A stretch of DNA of 6,436 nucleotides from an uncultured Eubacteriales bacterium (GCA_934385225.1 CAKRPQ010000103.1:1-6436), one strand, 5' to 3'. Shown: positions 1 through 6,436, numbered from the stretch's first letter. Numbers and translations: made by a program. Notes: generated by a model not told the origin, from the letters alone.

Positions 1-123
1 CCGCAGTCGCAGGGACAGAGACCCTACGGCGACAGACCGCAGTCGCAGGGACAGAGACCCTACGGCGACAGACCGCAGTCGCAGGGACAGAGACCCTACG
101 GCGACAGACCGCAACAGGGTCAG
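1..123 (+). repeat. 36-bp in-frame tandem repeat in the infB linker
   Basis: Three copies of a 36-bp unit (1-36, 37-72, 73-108) are identical base for base. A degenerate partial fourth copy starts at 109 and diverges after a few codons. Each unit encodes PQSQGQRPYGDR. Because 36 is a multiple of 3, gain or loss of units changes linker length without breaking the frame. Copy 1 begins at base 1, so the array probably extends upstream and its total copy number is unknown. Perfect identity even at third codon positions suggests recent expansion or ongoing homogenisation. Confidence 0.97.
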
Positions 124-2214
124 AACGCAAGACCGAGCAGACCGCGTCCGAATCCAACAACGATGGGCGAAGATTATATTCCGAGCGCACCGAAGCCGAA
201 GTTCCAGCCGCAGCCGATCGTACGCGGACAGACCCCGAAGGGCAGCACTTCCTCACAGAGAGGCGGAACGCGTGTCATAGATACGAGATCGGGTTCGGTT
301 GACCTTTCAAAGTACGACGAAAGACTTGAAAACTTCGTTTCCGAAGCGCAGAGAGATATGCGCGGCGATAAGCAGAAGTTAAAGAAGCAGAATAACAGAG
401 ATCCTTATAAGAAGGACACGAAAAACGACCGCTTCAAGCAGAAGCCACAGGCTCCCGTGAAGAAGAAGCCGCTTGAAATCACCATTCCCGACGAAATATC
501 GGTCGGCGAGCTTGCTTCAAGGCTCAAAGTGACGGCGGGCGAGGTCATAAAGAAGCTCATGATGATGGGCGTTATGGCGACGGTCAACCAGATAATAGAT
601 TATGATACCGCATATCTCGTTGCGGACGAACTCGGTGCGATTGCAACCAAGGAAGTTGTCGTAACGATAGAGGAAAAACTCTTTGACGATACAGAGGATA
701 AAGAGGAAGAACTTGTTACGAGAGCACCCGTTGTCTGCGTAATGGGACACGTTGACCACGGTAAAACGTCGATACTTGACGCAATAAGACACACAAACGT
801 GACCACGGGCGAAGCGGGCGGTATCACGCAGCATATCGGCGCTTACCGCGTAACCGTTGACGGCAAGCCGATAACGTTCCTTGATACTCCCGGTCATGAG
901 GCGTTCACCGCTATGCGTGCGAGAGGCGCGATGGCGACGGATATAGCTATTCTTGTCGTTGCGGCGGACGACGGTATCATGCCGCAGACAGTTGAGGCTA
1001 TCAACCACGCAAAGGCTGCGGGTGTAGATATTATCGTTGCGATAAATAAGATGGATAAGCCTACGGCAAATCCCGATAACGTAAAACAGGCGCTCACGCA
1101 GTACGATCTTGTGCCCGAAGAGTGGGGCGGCGACGTTATGTGCGTTCCCGTTTCGGCACTTACGGGTCAGGGAATCGACGAGCTTCTCGAAGACGTGCTT
1201 CTCATTGCCGAGGTCAAGGATCTCAAAGCAAATCCGAACAGACGCGCAAAGGGTATCGTTATCGAAGCGAGACTTGATAAGGGAAGAGGCCCCGTTGCAA
1301 CGGTTCTTGTCCAGAACGGTACGCTTCACCAGGGCGATATCGTTATCGCGGGTACGGCAGTCGGTCGTGTCCGCCTTATGACGGACCATAACGGCAAGGT
1401 TATGAAGGAAGCCGCACCGTCCGTTCCCGTAGAGATAGTCGGTCTTGCCGAAGTTCCCGCCGCAGGCGACGAATTCCAGGCTGTCGAGGACGAGAGAATG
1501 GCAAGAACGCTTGCCGACAACCGCCGCAATAAGGCGAAAGAGGAAGAATTCAAGGCGAATGCAAGAGCTAACCTCAATGACCTCTTTGCGCAGATTGCAG
1601 AGGGCGTAAAGGATCTTAACGTCATCGTCAAGGCAGACGTCGGAGGCTCTGTCGAGGCTGTTCGTTCTTCGCTTGAAAAGATTTCGAACGAGGAAGTAAA
1701 GGTCAGAGTTATTCACGCCGCAACGGGAGGAATTACCGAGGGCGACGTTATGCTCGCCGCCGCGTCGAACGCCATTATTGTCGGCTTTAACGTCCGTCCC
1801 GATAAGTCGGCGATAGACAGCGCCGAGAGACAGGGCGTCGATATACGCACATACCGCGTCATTTACGAGTGTATCGAGGAGATCACCGCTGCAATGAAGG
1901 GTATGCTTGCGCCCAAATATAGGGAAGTTATTCTCGGTCACGCCGAGGTTCGCCAGACTATCCACGTTCCGAACGTCGGAACTATCGCAGGCTCTTATAT
2001 CCAGGACGGCAAGGTCACAAGAGCTTCTCAGATAAGAGTTCTCCGCGACAGCGTGGTTATATTCGAGGATAAGATTTCCTCCCTCAAACGCTTTAAGGAC
2101 GACGCAAGAGAGGTTGCGGCAGGCTATGAGTGCGGTATCGGTCTTGAAAGATTCAATGACATCAAGGTCGGCGACGTGCTTGAAGCCTACGTCATGGAAG
2201 AAATAGAGCAGTAA
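1..2214 (+). CDS. infB: Translation initiation factor IF-2, 5'-truncated by window edge
   Basis: IF-2 is the cytoplasmic GTPase that delivers fMet-tRNA to the 30S subunit and promotes 70S joining. The reading frame is open from base 1, so the true start lies outside the window. The ATG at 163 has no Shine-Dalgarno and sits in the disordered linker, so I reject it as the start. Counting window codons, residues 1-157 are a low-complexity, basic Q/R/P/G-rich linker that includes three identical 12-residue repeats. The IF2_N helical domain begins near residue 158 (LEITIPDEISVGELA). G motifs follow: GHVDHGKT (nt 745-768), GGITQHIGAY (817-846), DTPGH (883-897), NKMD (1045-1056) and SAL (1153-1161). 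Beta-barrel domain II, domain III (with VIVKADVGGSVEA) and the C-terminal fMet-tRNA-binding barrel complete it, ending GDVLEAYVMEEIEQ. No catalytic motif is missing. The next gene starts 3 bp after the stop. Identification is very secure. Confidence 0.98.
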   Translation, partial: PQSQGQRPYGDRPQSQGQRPYGDRPQSQGQRPYGDRPQQGQNARPSRPRPNPTTMGEDYIPSAPKPKFQPQPIVRGQTPKGSTSSQRGGTRVIDTRSGSVDLSKYDERLENFVSEAQRDMRGDKQKLKKQNNRDPYKKDTKNDRFKQKPQAPVKKKPLEITIPDEISVGELASRLKVTAGEVIKKLMMMGVMATVNQIIDYDTAYLVADELGAIATKEVVVTIEEKLFDDTEDKEEELVTRAPVVCVMGHVDHGKTSILDAIRHTNVTTGEAGGITQHIGAYRVTVDGKPITFLDTPGHEAFTAMRARGAMATDIAILVVAADDGIMPQTVEAINHAKAAGVDIIVAINKMDKPTANPDNVKQALTQYDLVPEEWGGDVMCVPVSALTGQGIDELLEDVLLIAEVKDLKANPNRRAKGIVIEARLDKGRGPVATVLVQNGTLHQGDIVIAGTAVGRVRLMTDHNGKVMKEAAPSVPVEIVGLAEVPAAGDEFQAVEDERMARTLADNRRNKAKEEEFKANARANLNDLFAQIAEGVKDLNVIVKADVGGSVEAVRSSLEKISNEEVKVRVIHAATGGITEGDVMLAAASNAIIVGFNVRPDKSAIDSAERQGVDIRTYRVIYECIEEITAAMKGMLAPKYREVILGHAEVRQTIHVPNVGTIAGSYIQDGKVTRASQIRVLRDSVVIFEDKISSLKRFKDDAREVAAGYECGIGLERFNDIKVGDVLEAYVMEEIEQ

Positions 2215-2217
2215 TAT

Positions 2218-2664
2218 ATGAAACACGAAAAATCATGCGGAGCGCTTGTTTTCCGCTGTGACAGGCAGATGAGCGGCGAAAAGCGTCTCATGCTGCTTGT
2301 CATAAGACCTTACGGAGGCGGCGGACTTGCCTTTCCGAAGGGTCACGTCGAGGCGGGCGAGACCGAAAAGGAAACTGCCGTGCGCGAGGTATTCGAAGAG
2401 ACAGCCGTCGCGATAGAAATCGAAAAAGATTTCAGAGAAACGGTCAGTTATTCGCCCGCGCGCGGCGTAAAAAAGGAAGTTGTCTATTTCATTGCCGAAA
2501 CGGATGTGAAAACGGCGGTTCCGAGACACGGTGAAATTGCCGACGCGTTCTTCATCGACGTGGAGGCTGCGTTCCGCGGACTTGAACACGATAACGACAG
2601 AAGCGTGCTTGAAAAAGCACTTGCGTATTTGGAGGTCACAGGTGAAAAAAGTTCACATATTTGA
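2218..2664 (+). CDS. Nudix hydrolase, Ap4A-hydrolase-like
   Basis: This is a 148-aa Nudix hydrolase that resembles the asymmetrical bis(5'-nucleosyl)-tetraphosphatase group, which splits Ap4A-type alarmones in the cytoplasm. The N-terminus MKHEKSCGALVF is the characteristic first strand of that group and supports the ATG at 2218. The Nudix box spans residues 42-64 (GHVEAGE-x7-REVFEETAV), with metal-binding Glu57, Glu60 and Glu61 present. It is preceded by AFPKGH, as in Ap4A hydrolases. The C-terminal stretch with NDRSVLEKALAYLE also fits small Firmicute members. The usual glycine near the end of the box is Ala63. There is no strong Shine-Dalgarno, and the start lies 3 bp after the infB stop, so translation is probably coupled to infB. 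The last 23 bp overlap the next gene. The fold is certain. The substrate is inferred from family resemblance, and another nucleoside polyphosphate is possible. Confidence 0.92.
   Translation: MKHEKSCGALVFRCDRQMSGEKRLMLLVIRPYGGGGLAFPKGHVEAGETEKETAVREVFEETAVAIEIEKDFRETVSYSPARGVKKEVVYFIAETDVKTAVPRHGEIADAFFIDVEAAFRGLEHDNDRSVLEKALAYLEVTGEKSSHI
2631..2636 (+). promoter_or_regulatory. Ribosome binding site fixing the GTG start of the HAD gene
   Basis: GGAGGT lies 5 nt upstream of the GTG at 2642, inside the Nudix coding sequence. An in-frame upstream GTG at 2531 has no comparable site and would add 37 residues before the catalytic DxD strand, where family members normally begin. The site therefore selects 2642. 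Confidence 0.8.
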
Positions 2665-3262
2665 CCTTGACGGAACGCTCGCCGATTCTATGCGCGCATG
2701 GACAGACGGAACGGTAAAACTGCTTGACGAGGCTGGCATCGGAAACAAAGACGAAATAATCCGTGCGATAACGCCTCTCGGAGCAAAGGGTGCGGCGGAG
2801 TATCTGATAAAGATCGGTATCAAAGGCACGGCGGAGGAGCTGCTCCGTAGCATTGAAGAGAATATGATGTATCAGTATTCGCACGTTATCCGCCTGAAAA
2901 GAGGCGCGGAGACGTATATAAAGGAGCTTTGGGATAAAGGGGACAGGCTGTTCGTTCTCACCGCAAGCCCGCATAAAACGACCGACGCGTGCCTTAAAAA
3001 CAACGGTGTGTTCGACCTTTTCGAGCGCGTGTTCACAATAGACGATTTCGGACTTTTCAAGTCCGACACGCGCATATATGACGAGGCAGCCGAGAGAATA
3101 GGCGTAAAAAACGATGAAATCACTTTCTACGACGACAATATAATCGCGCTCGAAGCCGCAAAAAAGGCGGGACTTCACGTTGTCGGCGTTTATGACGCGT
3201 CGTCCGAGGGAGACGCGGACAAAATTAAGAAAATTACGGAAAAGTACCTCGTCTGGGATTGA
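2642..3262 (+). CDS. HAD-superfamily phosphatase, phosphoglycolate-phosphatase-like
   Basis: This 206-aa soluble HAD hydrolase begins with GTG (VKKVHIFDLDGTLADS) behind a GGAGGT site. Asp8 (nucleophile) and Asp10 (acid/base) form motif I, DxDGT. Residues of roughly 15-90 form an alpha-helical C1-type cap. Motif II is VLTAS (Thr107), motif III is Lys140 in FKSDTRIYDEAA, and motif IV is FYDD with Asp164 and Asp165. All four catalytic motifs are intact, and the length matches phosphoglycolate phosphatase and 5'-nucleotidase relatives. The reaction is hydrolysis of a small phosphorylated metabolite through a phospho-aspartate intermediate. The substrate cannot be told from sequence. The gene overlaps the Nudix gene by 23 bp, which implies coupled expression. 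A joint role in clearing nucleotide or phosphometabolite by-products is only an inference. The next gene begins 25 bp after the stop. Confidence 0.9.
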   Translation: MKKVHIFDLDGTLADSMRAWTDGTVKLLDEAGIGNKDEIIRAITPLGAKGAAEYLIKIGIKGTAEELLRSIEENMMYQYSHVIRLKRGAETYIKELWDKGDRLFVLTASPHKTTDACLKNNGVFDLFERVFTIDDFGLFKSDTRIYDEAAERIGVKNDEITFYDDNIIALEAAKKAGLHVVGVYDASSEGDADKIKKITEKYLVWD

Positions 3263-3276
3263 TGACAGGATTTTCC

Positions 3277-3282
3277 GAGGGA
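3277..3282 (+). promoter_or_regulatory. Ribosome binding site fixing the permease start
   Basis: GAGGGA lies 5 nt upstream of the ATG at 3288, in the 25-bp gap after the HAD gene. It argues against the in-frame TTG at 3180, which would sit deep inside the HAD gene and add a charged 36-residue leader without a ribosome binding site. Confidence 0.7.
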
Positions 3283-3287
3283 CGATA

Positions 3288-4448
3288 ATGGCTGTAACAG
3301 ATGTAAAAATCAAAAGTGAACACGGCACCGCCCACAGTGCGATTAAAAAAGCCGCAGATTTTGCGCGTAAAAACACCGTGTTCGTTATCGCCGTCTTTCT
3401 TGCGGCGGTGACAAGTATAATAATACCGCCCGACAGAGAATATATAGGCTATTTCGATTTCAAAACCCTTGCCTGCCTTTTCTGTACGCTCGCGGTCATA
3501 TGCGCGCTTAAAAACGTGCGTTTCTTTACGAAAATTGCCGAGAAGATCGTTTCGCTTGCGGGGAATATCCGTATGGCGGCACTCATGCTTGTTTATATAA
3601 CCTTTGTCGGCTCAATGGTTCTTGCCAACGATATGGCACTTCTCACGTTTCTGCCGCTCGGTTATTATCTTCTTTCGATGACGGGAACGGAAAAATATAT
3701 GGCGTATATTTTTATACTCCAAAATATCGCCGCAAACCTCGGCGGTATGCTTACGCCGTTCGGAAATCCGCAGAATCTTTACATATACGAAAAATTCAAA
3801 ATTCCGAACCTTGAATTCATGGGGATAATGCTCCCGCCGTTTCTGCTTGCTATCGCGCTTATAACTGTCCTCACTCTGTTTGTCGGCGGCGAAAAGCTCT
3901 GCCTAAAAACGCGCCCGTTCGCGCCGCTCCCAAAGGCGAAGGTGGCAGCGTATCTTGTGCTTTTTGTGCTTTCGGTTCTGCTCGTTTTCAGAGTGCTTCC
4001 GTACTATATCGGACTTGCGATAGTCACTTTGTCGCTTCTTTTTCTTGACCGAAGTGCGCTTGGAAAAGTCGATTATATGCTTCTGCTTACCTTTGCCGCG
4101 TTCTTTGTTTTTGCGGGGAATATGTCGAGAATAGAAGCTGTGCGCTCTCTTTTTTCGGGACTTCTCGAAAAGGACACGCTTCTGTTTTCCGCACTGTCGT
4201 GCCAGGTGATAAGCAACGTTCCGTCGGCGATACTTCTTTCGCGCTTTACGGATAATTACAGGGAGCTTCTTATGGGCGTAAATATCGGCGGCTGCGGCAC
4301 GCTTATTTCGTCGCTTGCGAGCCTTATCACGTTCAGAGAATACGTTTCTCATAACAGGTCGGGAAGCGCAAAATATGTCGGACTTTTTTCGGCAATGAAT
4401 TTCGGATTTCTTGCCGTAATGCTTGTTTTTTGCGAGATTATAAAATAA
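3288..4448 (+). CDS. SLC13/ArsB-like anion permease (ion transporter superfamily)
   Basis: This is a 386-aa integral membrane protein with about 10-12 hydrophobic segments; examples lie near residues 30-48, 55-75, 95-115, 138-158, 180-200, 219-254, 262-280, 296-316 and 362-384. The N-terminal ~28 residues are polar and probably cytoplasmic. It shows the two-fold inverted-repeat signatures of the citrate/arsenite/SLC13 ion transporter superfamily. The first half has VLANDMALLTFLP (Asn114-Asp115) followed by LGGMLTPFGNPQN (residues 151-163). The second half has SNVPSAILLS (309-318) followed by NIGGCGTLISS (332-342). Such proteins move carboxylates, sulfate or oxyanions across the cytoplasmic membrane, usually by cation symport. 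The substrate is not evident. No ArsA or arsR-like gene is nearby, so arsenite export has no contextual support. The stop codon overlaps the bioY start as TAATG, so the two are probably translationally coupled. Confidence 0.85.
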   Translation: MAVTDVKIKSEHGTAHSAIKKAADFARKNTVFVIAVFLAAVTSIIIPPDREYIGYFDFKTLACLFCTLAVICALKNVRFFTKIAEKIVSLAGNIRMAALMLVYITFVGSMVLANDMALLTFLPLGYYLLSMTGTEKYMAYIFILQNIAANLGGMLTPFGNPQNLYIYEKFKIPNLEFMGIMLPPFLLAIALITVLTLFVGGEKLCLKTRPFAPLPKAKVAAYLVLFVLSVLLVFRVLPYYIGLAIVTLSLLFLDRSALGKVDYMLLLTFAAFFVFAGNMSRIEAVRSLFSGLLEKDTLLFSALSCQVISNVPSAILLSRFTDNYRELLMGVNIGGCGTLISSLASLITFREYVSHNRSGSAKYVGLFSAMNFGFLAVMLVFCEIIK

Positions 4449-4981
4449 TGAAAAAGATAGATTCAAAAATTAAAAATATGACCTACTGCTCGCTTGCGGC
4501 GGCACTTATATGCGTTCTCTCGCCGATTTCGTTCCCTATCGGAGCGATACCCGTGACGCTCTCGCTCTTTGCCGTAATGCTTGCGGCACTTGTGCTCGAT
4601 TTTCCGTTTTCGCTTATCTCGGTAGTGCTGTATGTTGCGCTCGGCGCAGTCGGACTGCCCGTTTTCAGCGGCGGCAGAGGAGGATTCGGCGTTATTTCGG
4701 GTGCGACGGGCGGGTATATCGTCGGTTATATTTTTGTTCCGACGGCGGTGTTCGTATGGCAGAGGATCGTAAAGAAATTCGGCGTGCTTGCACGGCTCTG
4801 TTCGTGTATGGCGGGCGTTCTCGTCTGCTACGCGGCGGGGACTGTCTGGTATTCGCACGTGACGGGTACGGGCTTCTTTTCCGCGCTGCTTGTCTGCGCG
4901 CTCCCTTTCATACCGTTTGACGTTTTGAAAGCGTTTTTTGCCGCGATCCTTTCCGTAAAGCTCGAAAAATACAAAAAATAA
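4448..4981 (+). CDS. bioY: BioY, biotin-specific S component of an ECF transporter
   Basis: This 177-aa membrane protein is the substrate-binding S subunit for biotin uptake. It normally works with a shared ECF module (two ATPases and a T component), none of which is encoded in this window, so a group II arrangement with a distant module is likely. About six membrane helices are visible. The family signature is clear: FPIGAIPVTLSLFAVMLAAL (residues 29-48), then GLPVFSGGRGGFG (69-81) and SGATGGY (84-90). The canonical PTGGY-type proline is Ala86 here. The C-terminal FIPFDVLKA (154-162) carries the conserved Asp158 and Lys161 of the family's late motif. I choose the ATG at 4448, inside the TAATG junction, over the in-frame TTG at 4430, because 177 aa fits the family and coupling explains the weak Shine-Dalgarno. 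No BirA operator can be tested because the upstream promoter of the run is outside the window. Confidence 0.94.
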   Translation: MKKIDSKIKNMTYCSLAAALICVLSPISFPIGAIPVTLSLFAVMLAALVLDFPFSLISVVLYVALGAVGLPVFSGGRGGFGVISGATGGYIVGYIFVPTAVFVWQRIVKKFGVLARLCSCMAGVLVCYAAGTVWYSHVTGTGFFSALLVCALPFIPFDVLKAFFAAILSVKLEKYKK

Positions 4982-5022
4982 CGGATTTCATTGACAAATA
5001 AACGGAAAAACATCGAAAACAC

Positions 5023-5056
5023 TTGATTTTTAGAAATAAAAGTATTAGAATATAAT
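5023..5056 (+). promoter_or_regulatory. Probable sigma-A promoter for pfkA
   Basis: In the 126-bp AT-rich gap between bioY and pfkA, TTGATT (5023-5028) is followed after 17 bp by TAGAAT (5046-5051). A perfect TATAAT overlaps at 5051-5056 but would need a 22-bp spacer from the same -35. Transcription would start around 5058-5064, giving a leader of roughly 45-50 nt. I see no clear terminator hairpin after bioY in this gap, so some readthrough from upstream is possible. Confidence 0.5.
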
Positions 5057-5107
5057 TGTTTATTTTTTCACACAGCCGATTATGCTTTATATATACAGGA
5101 GGAAGAT

Positions 5108-6181
5108 ATGAAATTCAGAAAAATAGGCATTCTCACATCGGGCGGTGATGCCCCCGGAATGAATGCGAGCATAAGAGCGATAACGAGAGAGGCTCTCGAA
5201 AACGGTATAGAGGTCGTCGGTATCATGGGCGGCTATAAGGGACTTATCGACGAGAATCTTACCGAGCTTGACGCGCGTAAAGTATCAAATATAATAAATC
5301 TCGGCGGAACGATCCTTCAAACGGCGAGATGCGACGAATTCAAAACGCCCGAAGGCATGGCAAAGGCTATTGAGACCTGCCGCAATAACCATATAGACGC
5401 GGTAGTTGCCATCGGCGGTGACGGCACGTTCAGAGGAGCGACCGACCTTACAAATCACGGTATCCCCACGATAGGCGTGACGGGAACTATCGACAACGAC
5501 ATTTCCGCAACCGATTACACCGTCGGCTACGATACGGCAATGAATACCGTTCTCGAAATGGTTGACAGACTGAGAGATACGAGCGAAAGCCACGGCAGAT
5601 GTATGGTGACAGAGGTTATGGGCAGAGACTGCGGCGAGATCGCACTCCTTACGGGCATTGCGTCGGGCGCGATCGGAATTGCTATCCCCGAAATAAAGTT
5701 TGACGCGGATGCCTGCGTAAAGAAGATAAAGGAACTTCATGCGGACGGCAAGAGAAACTTCCAGGTCATTGTCAGCGAGGGTGTCAAGACCGACGACGGC
5801 AGACCTTTCGGCGAAGAACTTGCCGAGAAAATAGAAAAGGAATCGGGCGTTGAAGCGAGATTTAACGTGCTTGGCCACGTCGTAAGAGGCGGTGTTCCGA
5901 CTCTCCGTGACAGAGTGGCGGCTTCGAGAATGGGCGCGGAGGCTGTCAAGCTCCTTATCGAGGGCAAGAGCAACCTTGTCGTCTGCGAGATAGAATCCGA
6001 AATCGTACCCGTCGATATCAACTACGCGCTTATTCTTGACAGAATGTATAAGAATAAACTTAAAGACGGCGATCTTGGTGCTTTCTCGGCAGAGGACGTT
6101 GAAAAGATGAAGAAAACCTGCGAGCAGAAGAGAGCGTATGTAAAGGGACTCTACGATCTCGCATCGGAGCTTTCAAGATAA
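5108..6181 (+). CDS. pfkA: ATP-dependent 6-phosphofructokinase
   Basis: This 357-aa enzyme phosphorylates fructose 6-phosphate to fructose 1,6-bisphosphate, the committed step of glycolysis, in the cytoplasm. The N-terminal nucleotide-binding strand and loop are ILTSGGDAPGMNA (residues 8-20). GGDGT (103-107) has glycine at position 106, and GTIDND (126-131) has Gly126 before catalytic Asp129. PPi-dependent enzymes usually carry Asp and Lys at these two places, so ATP is the predicted donor. MGR (171-173) and GHVVRGG bind sugar phosphate. Arg23 and Arg27 match the effector-site arginines of the E. coli enzyme, suggesting allosteric control. The protein runs about 35 residues beyond the usual ~320, partly as a charged C-terminal helix ending LYDLASELSR. 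AGGAGG (5097-5102) lies 5 nt before the ATG. The gene has its own promoter upstream and a strong terminator downstream, so it is probably monocistronic. Confidence 0.96.
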   Translation: MKFRKIGILTSGGDAPGMNASIRAITREALENGIEVVGIMGGYKGLIDENLTELDARKVSNIINLGGTILQTARCDEFKTPEGMAKAIETCRNNHIDAVVAIGGDGTFRGATDLTNHGIPTIGVTGTIDNDISATDYTVGYDTAMNTVLEMVDRLRDTSESHGRCMVTEVMGRDCGEIALLTGIASGAIGIAIPEIKFDADACVKKIKELHADGKRNFQVIVSEGVKTDDGRPFGEELAEKIEKESGVEARFNVLGHVVRGGVPTLRDRVAASRMGAEAVKLLIEGKSNLVVCEIESEIVPVDINYALILDRMYKNKLKDGDLGAFSAEDVEKMKKTCEQKRAYVKGLYDLASELSR

Positions 6182-6194
6182 AATATTAAATTTG

Positions 6195-6240
6195 AGGGGC
6201 TGTTAAAAAACTCTAAACGAGTTTTTTAACAGCCCCTTTT
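6195..6240 (+). terminator. Rho-independent terminator after pfkA
   Basis: The arm 6196-6213 pairs perfectly over 18 bp with 6219-6236, around a 5-nt loop (6214-6218). A6195 and T6237 add a nineteenth pair. The outer base of the stem is GGGG/CCCC, and a T-run (6237-6240) follows directly. It begins 14 bp after the pfkA stop. On the opposite strand the hairpin is followed by a weaker T-containing stretch, so it works mainly in the + direction. Confidence 0.93.
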
Positions 6241-6256
6241 GTATTGTAAATTTTAC

Positions 6257-6285
6257 TTGACAAAATTTTCCGCACATGGTAAAAT
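6257..6285 (+). promoter_or_regulatory. Strong sigma-A-type promoter for the repeat-bearing gene
   Basis: A perfect TTGACA -35 (6257-6262) is separated by 17 bp from TAAAAT (6280-6285). TGG directly before the -10 forms an extended -10 element (TGn). The expected start near 6291-6293 leaves an AT-rich leader of about 80 nt before the ATG at 6371. I see no convincing riboswitch or hairpin in that leader. Confidence 0.75.
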
Positions 6286-6354
6286 ATATTATATTGTATA
6301 TATATGTCGAAATAAAATGTAAAACAATTGTGAATTTGCCCGAAAAATATTGAC

Positions 6355-6362
6355 AAGGAGGT
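6355..6362 (+). promoter_or_regulatory. Near-perfect Shine-Dalgarno selecting the ATG at 6371
   Basis: AAGGAGGT (6355-6362) is complementary to the anti-Shine-Dalgarno of 16S rRNA over eight bases and lies 8 nt before the ATG. Together with the upstream promoter, it is the main evidence that the following repeat is translated. Confidence 0.85.
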
Positions 6363-6370
6363 TCAGCCGA

Positions 6371-6436
<66 letters not shown>

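Noticed and set aside
1..108. 36-bp repeats as a CRISPR array
   Set aside because: The copies are directly adjacent with no spacers and are in frame with IF-2. This is a coding minisatellite.
163..165. ATG at 163 as the start of infB or an internal IF-2 start
   Set aside because: The frame is open upstream to base 1 with repeat-encoded codons, and no Shine-Dalgarno precedes this ATG. It falls within the disordered linker.
517..2226. Very long open frame on the - strand (569 codons) opposite infB
   Set aside because: It is a shadow of infB codon bias. IF-2 motifs are unbroken on the + strand, the antisense translation is rich in Cys/Arg/Asn without a recognisable domain, and no ribosome binding site supports its start.
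4463..4858. - strand ORF opposite bioY, and similar shadows opposite the permease and pfkA
   Set aside because: They have no domain content, are Arg-rich or low complexity, lack ribosome binding sites, and lie fully opposite confident genes.
4991..4996. Perfect TTGACA downstream of bioY as a pfkA promoter -35
   Set aside because: No acceptable -10 hexamer lies 16-18 bp downstream. The pair at 5023/5046 fits better.
6286..6354. Possible riboswitch or attenuator in the leader before 6371
   Set aside because: The stretch is AT-rich with only short palindromes. No stable hairpin plus T-run or known aptamer pattern could be seen.
6350..6355. TTGACA directly before the repeat-bearing gene
   Set aside because: It merges into the Shine-Dalgarno at 6355-6362, and a promoter there would start transcription inside the coding repeat. 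It is coincidental.

Overview
The window looks like chromosomal DNA of a clostridial Firmicute, possibly a gut Oscillospiraceae/Ruminococcus/Eubacterium-type organism. The taxon is inferred, with low confidence, from protein character, strong AGGAGG-type ribosome binding sites, heavy AGA/ATA codon use, and moderately GC-balanced genes separated by AT-rich gaps. All six supported genes and one partial gene lie on the + strand.

Region 1 (1-4981) reads as one run of co-directional, tightly packed genes: the 3' part of infB (translation initiation factor IF-2, open from the first base), a Nudix hydrolase of the Ap4A-hydrolase type, a HAD phosphatase started by a GTG inside the Nudix gene, an SLC13/ArsB-like anion permease, and bioY (biotin S component of an ECF transporter). 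The junctions are +3 bp, a 23-bp overlap, +25 bp and a 1-bp TAATG overlap. No terminator is visible between them, so co-transcription from the infB operon upstream is likely. The usual infB neighbour rbfA is absent here.

Region 2 (4982-6240) is a separate unit: a 126-bp AT-rich gap with a sigma-A-like promoter, then pfkA (ATP-dependent 6-phosphofructokinase, 357 aa), then a strong Rho-independent terminator with an 18-19 bp perfect stem.

Region 3 (6241-6436) holds the start of another gene. It has a near-consensus promoter with extended -10, an AT-rich leader, a near-perfect Shine-Dalgarno and an ATG. After only a few codons the gene enters a perfect CAGA tetranucleotide tract that runs to the window end. 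The arrangement is that of a phase-variable (contingency) gene.

Both window edges fall inside perfect tandem repeats: 36-bp units in the infB N-terminal linker on the left and 4-bp units on the right. The window may therefore be a whole draft contig broken at repeats, with true copy numbers at both ends unknown.
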